A stretch of 14,445 nt of DNA from Acidaminococcaceae bacterium (GTDB lineage Bacteria > Bacillota > Negativicutes > Acidaminococcales > Acidaminococcaceae), in contig JALCSJ010000038.1 of assembly GCA_022653215.1 (NCBI GenBank), positions 1 through 14,445 of the forward strand, given 5' to 3'. This document shows, piece after piece, positions 13,284-14,445 of this stretch; positions within the stretch are counted from its first letter, which is position 1, and the number at the start of each line of letters is the position of its first letter. The position numbers were made by a program, and so were the translations under genes. The notes beneath the pieces are model-generated. The model had not been told where the DNA came from and ran no database searches. It worked only from the letters and a program-made list of their open reading frames with translations.

Positions 13284-14445
13284 AAAGATCATTAAGTACC
13301 AGACTCATGTATTCGTACATGGGTCTTATTGCCGTTATCATAGTAGGTGTTTCCGTAGGTTTGTCCTATTTAATAACTGATTATTTTTTCAAGGACAAAG
13401 AGAGAGAACTTAACACTAAGGGCGCAGAAGTCGCCATTATCGCCAATTATTTTTTGACCATGGATGCCAACAGCACATCCCTGGAAAGATATTTGTCTTC
13501 TGTTGATCAGCTCATTGGGGCCAGAATATGGCTTTTCGATACCAAATATGAACTTTTAGCTACTTCTGAAAAGCCGGAAGATGTGTTTAAAATGGAGCCG
13601 GAGGGCAAGGCAAATGCCGGGGAGGAAAACACTAAAAATCCGGGTAAATCAGGCCAGGCTAGACGCGACAATGCGCAAAAAGCTGTTGCTTCCATTGGCG
13701 AGCAGATTAAAGCTTCCGGAACTATGCATAATCAAGTAGAAAAAATATTATCCGATGTGTATGCAGGTAATAGGGTTAATTCTCGTATTTTCCATCCTTA
13801 TTACAAAGAGCAGGTTTTACTGGTTGGCTTGCCAATTAAGTCAGAAACCGGCAAGAAAACAACAGGAGCGATTTTGCTGGCTGCGCCTATCAGCGGCCTA
13901 AATAAAGTGTTGGATGATATTTATCTTTATACTATAGTTGTAGGTTTAATTGCTTTATGTATTAGTATGGTTATTGTTAATCGTCTGACCAGACACATGA
14001 TTAGACCTTTGGTTCTTATGAAGGATAGTGCTTCAGCTATTGCTGCCGGAGATTATACACTAAAGGTAGATGTGGAAGGCGATGACGAAATTTCCGATTT
14101 AGGTCGTTCTTTGAATTCCTTGGGAAGAGATTTGGATGAATTCGTAAAAAAGACAAATAAAATGGAGAAACTGCGCAGAGATTTCGTAGCCAATGTTTCC
14201 CATGAACTCCGTACACCGATTACAATTATTCGTGGCTATAACGAAGCAATAACCGATGGGACTATTTCAGATCCTGAAGACATAAAGAAATACAGAAACT
14301 TGATTAATGGCGAAACAATTCGTCTGGAGAGACTGATTAAGGAACTGCTGGATATCAGCAGGCTCCAGCGCAGTGATCAGGAGGCTTTGGCTGATGTGCC
14401 TTTGGGAACTATTGCTAACAACGTAGTTGATATGCTGGAGGTACG
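13280..14445 (+). CDS. sensor histidine kinase, 5' part (3' end outside window)
   Basis: This is a membrane sensor kinase paired with the response regulator. The 388 visible codons run open to the window end, so the catalytic ATPase domain is missing. It begins at GTG 13280, overlapping the regulator stop; GAGG at 13269-13272 is the ribosome binding site. Membrane segment 1 covers about 13-34, and an extracytoplasmic sensor region about 35-214 follows, with a hydrophilic, low-complexity part rich in Lys, Glu, Gly and Ala at about 97-155. Membrane segment 2 covers about 215-234, and a HAMP linker about 236-289 (IRPL...GDDEISDLGRSLNSLG). The phosphoacceptor is H308 in FVANVSHELRTP (302-313), followed by helix 2 of the dimerisation domain with LDISRLQRSD. 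The layout is of the PhoR/ResE/WalK kind. The signal sensed is unknown. Confidence 0.93.
   Translation, partial: MKRSLSTRLMYSYMGLIAVIIVGVSVGLSYLITDYFFKDKERELNTKGAEVAIIANYFLTMDANSTSLERYLSSVDQLIGARIWLFDTKYELLATSEKPEDVFKMEPEGKANAGEENTKNPGKSGQARRDNAQKAVASIGEQIKASGTMHNQVEKILSDVYAGNRVNSRIFHPYYKEQVLLVGLPIKSETGKKTTGAILLAAPISGLNKVLDDIYLYTIVVGLIALCISMVIVNRLTRHMIRPLVLMKDSASAIAAGDYTLKVDVEGDDEISDLGRSLNSLGRDLDEFVKKTNKMEKLRRDFVANVSHELRTPITIIRGYNEAITDGTISDPEDIKKYRNLINGETIRLERLIKELLDISRLQRSDQEALADVPLGTIANNVVDMLEV

Noticed and set aside
1..14445. CRISPR arrays, tRNA or rRNA genes, transposases, phage genes
   Set aside because: No regularly spaced repeats, tRNA-like cloverleaf blocks, rRNA conserved segments, or mobile-element proteins were seen on either strand.

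Overview
The window looks like the chromosome of a moderately low-GC, probably anaerobic, Gram-positive-lineage bacterium (Firmicutes/Bacillota in the broad sense; a Negativicutes-type genome is plausible but cannot be proven from this window). The reasons are the paired trmK-nif3 genes next to a YhaM-type exonuclease, AGGAGG-like ribosome binding sites almost everywhere, a class A RNase P RNA, a c-di-AMP (ydaO-type) riboswitch in front of a cell-wall hydrolase, and a cobalamin-dependent methionine synthase with its reactivation domain encoded separately. No tRNA, rRNA, CRISPR array, transposase or phage gene was seen.

Layout. 1-1497: the 3' end of a DUF523 gene, a small membrane-anchored zinc-ribbon protein, and, convergent to them, a ThiD-family kinase that is best read as PdxK (pyridoxine/pyridoxal kinase). 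1639-2841: alanine dehydrogenase (ald) with a clear promoter and a 9-bp perfect inverted repeat at the start of its transcript. 2842-3205: a gene-free stretch filled by a compound inverted-repeat element made of two long hairpins inside a weaker outer repeat; this is the least explained part of the window. 3206-6111: an RNA-metabolism block with trmK (tRNA m1A22 methyltransferase), a Nif3-family metal protein, a YhaM-like OB/HD exonuclease, and rnpB with its own promoter, followed by a long hairpin. 6131-8049: a GtrB/DPM-like membrane glycosyltransferase with a structured leader, then a c-di-AMP riboswitch controlling a secreted PG-binding plus NlpC/P60 hydrolase, closed by a strong terminator. 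8103-12062: a methionine/one-carbon operon of metF, a stand-alone MetH reactivation domain, and MetH (797 aa). 12088-14445: a palindrome-rich control region, a short DtxR-family repressor whose ligands match the iron-type site, an OmpR-type response regulator and a sensor kinase cut off by the window end.

How the genes work together. MetF makes 5-methyl-THF, MetH uses it to methylate homocysteine through cobalamin, and the separate activation protein presumably re-methylates inactivated cob(II)alamin with SAM and reduced flavodoxin. The c-di-AMP riboswitch ties cell-wall remodelling to turgor/potassium signalling. The repressor, response regulator and kinase are spaced as one operon, which suggests that metal status and an envelope signal are read by the same transcript; this link is an inference. 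The most useful leads are the compound repeat at 2863-3120, the non-standard start of the NlpC/P60 gene, the iron-type DtxR in a two-component operon, and the structured double-start leader of the glycosyltransferase.
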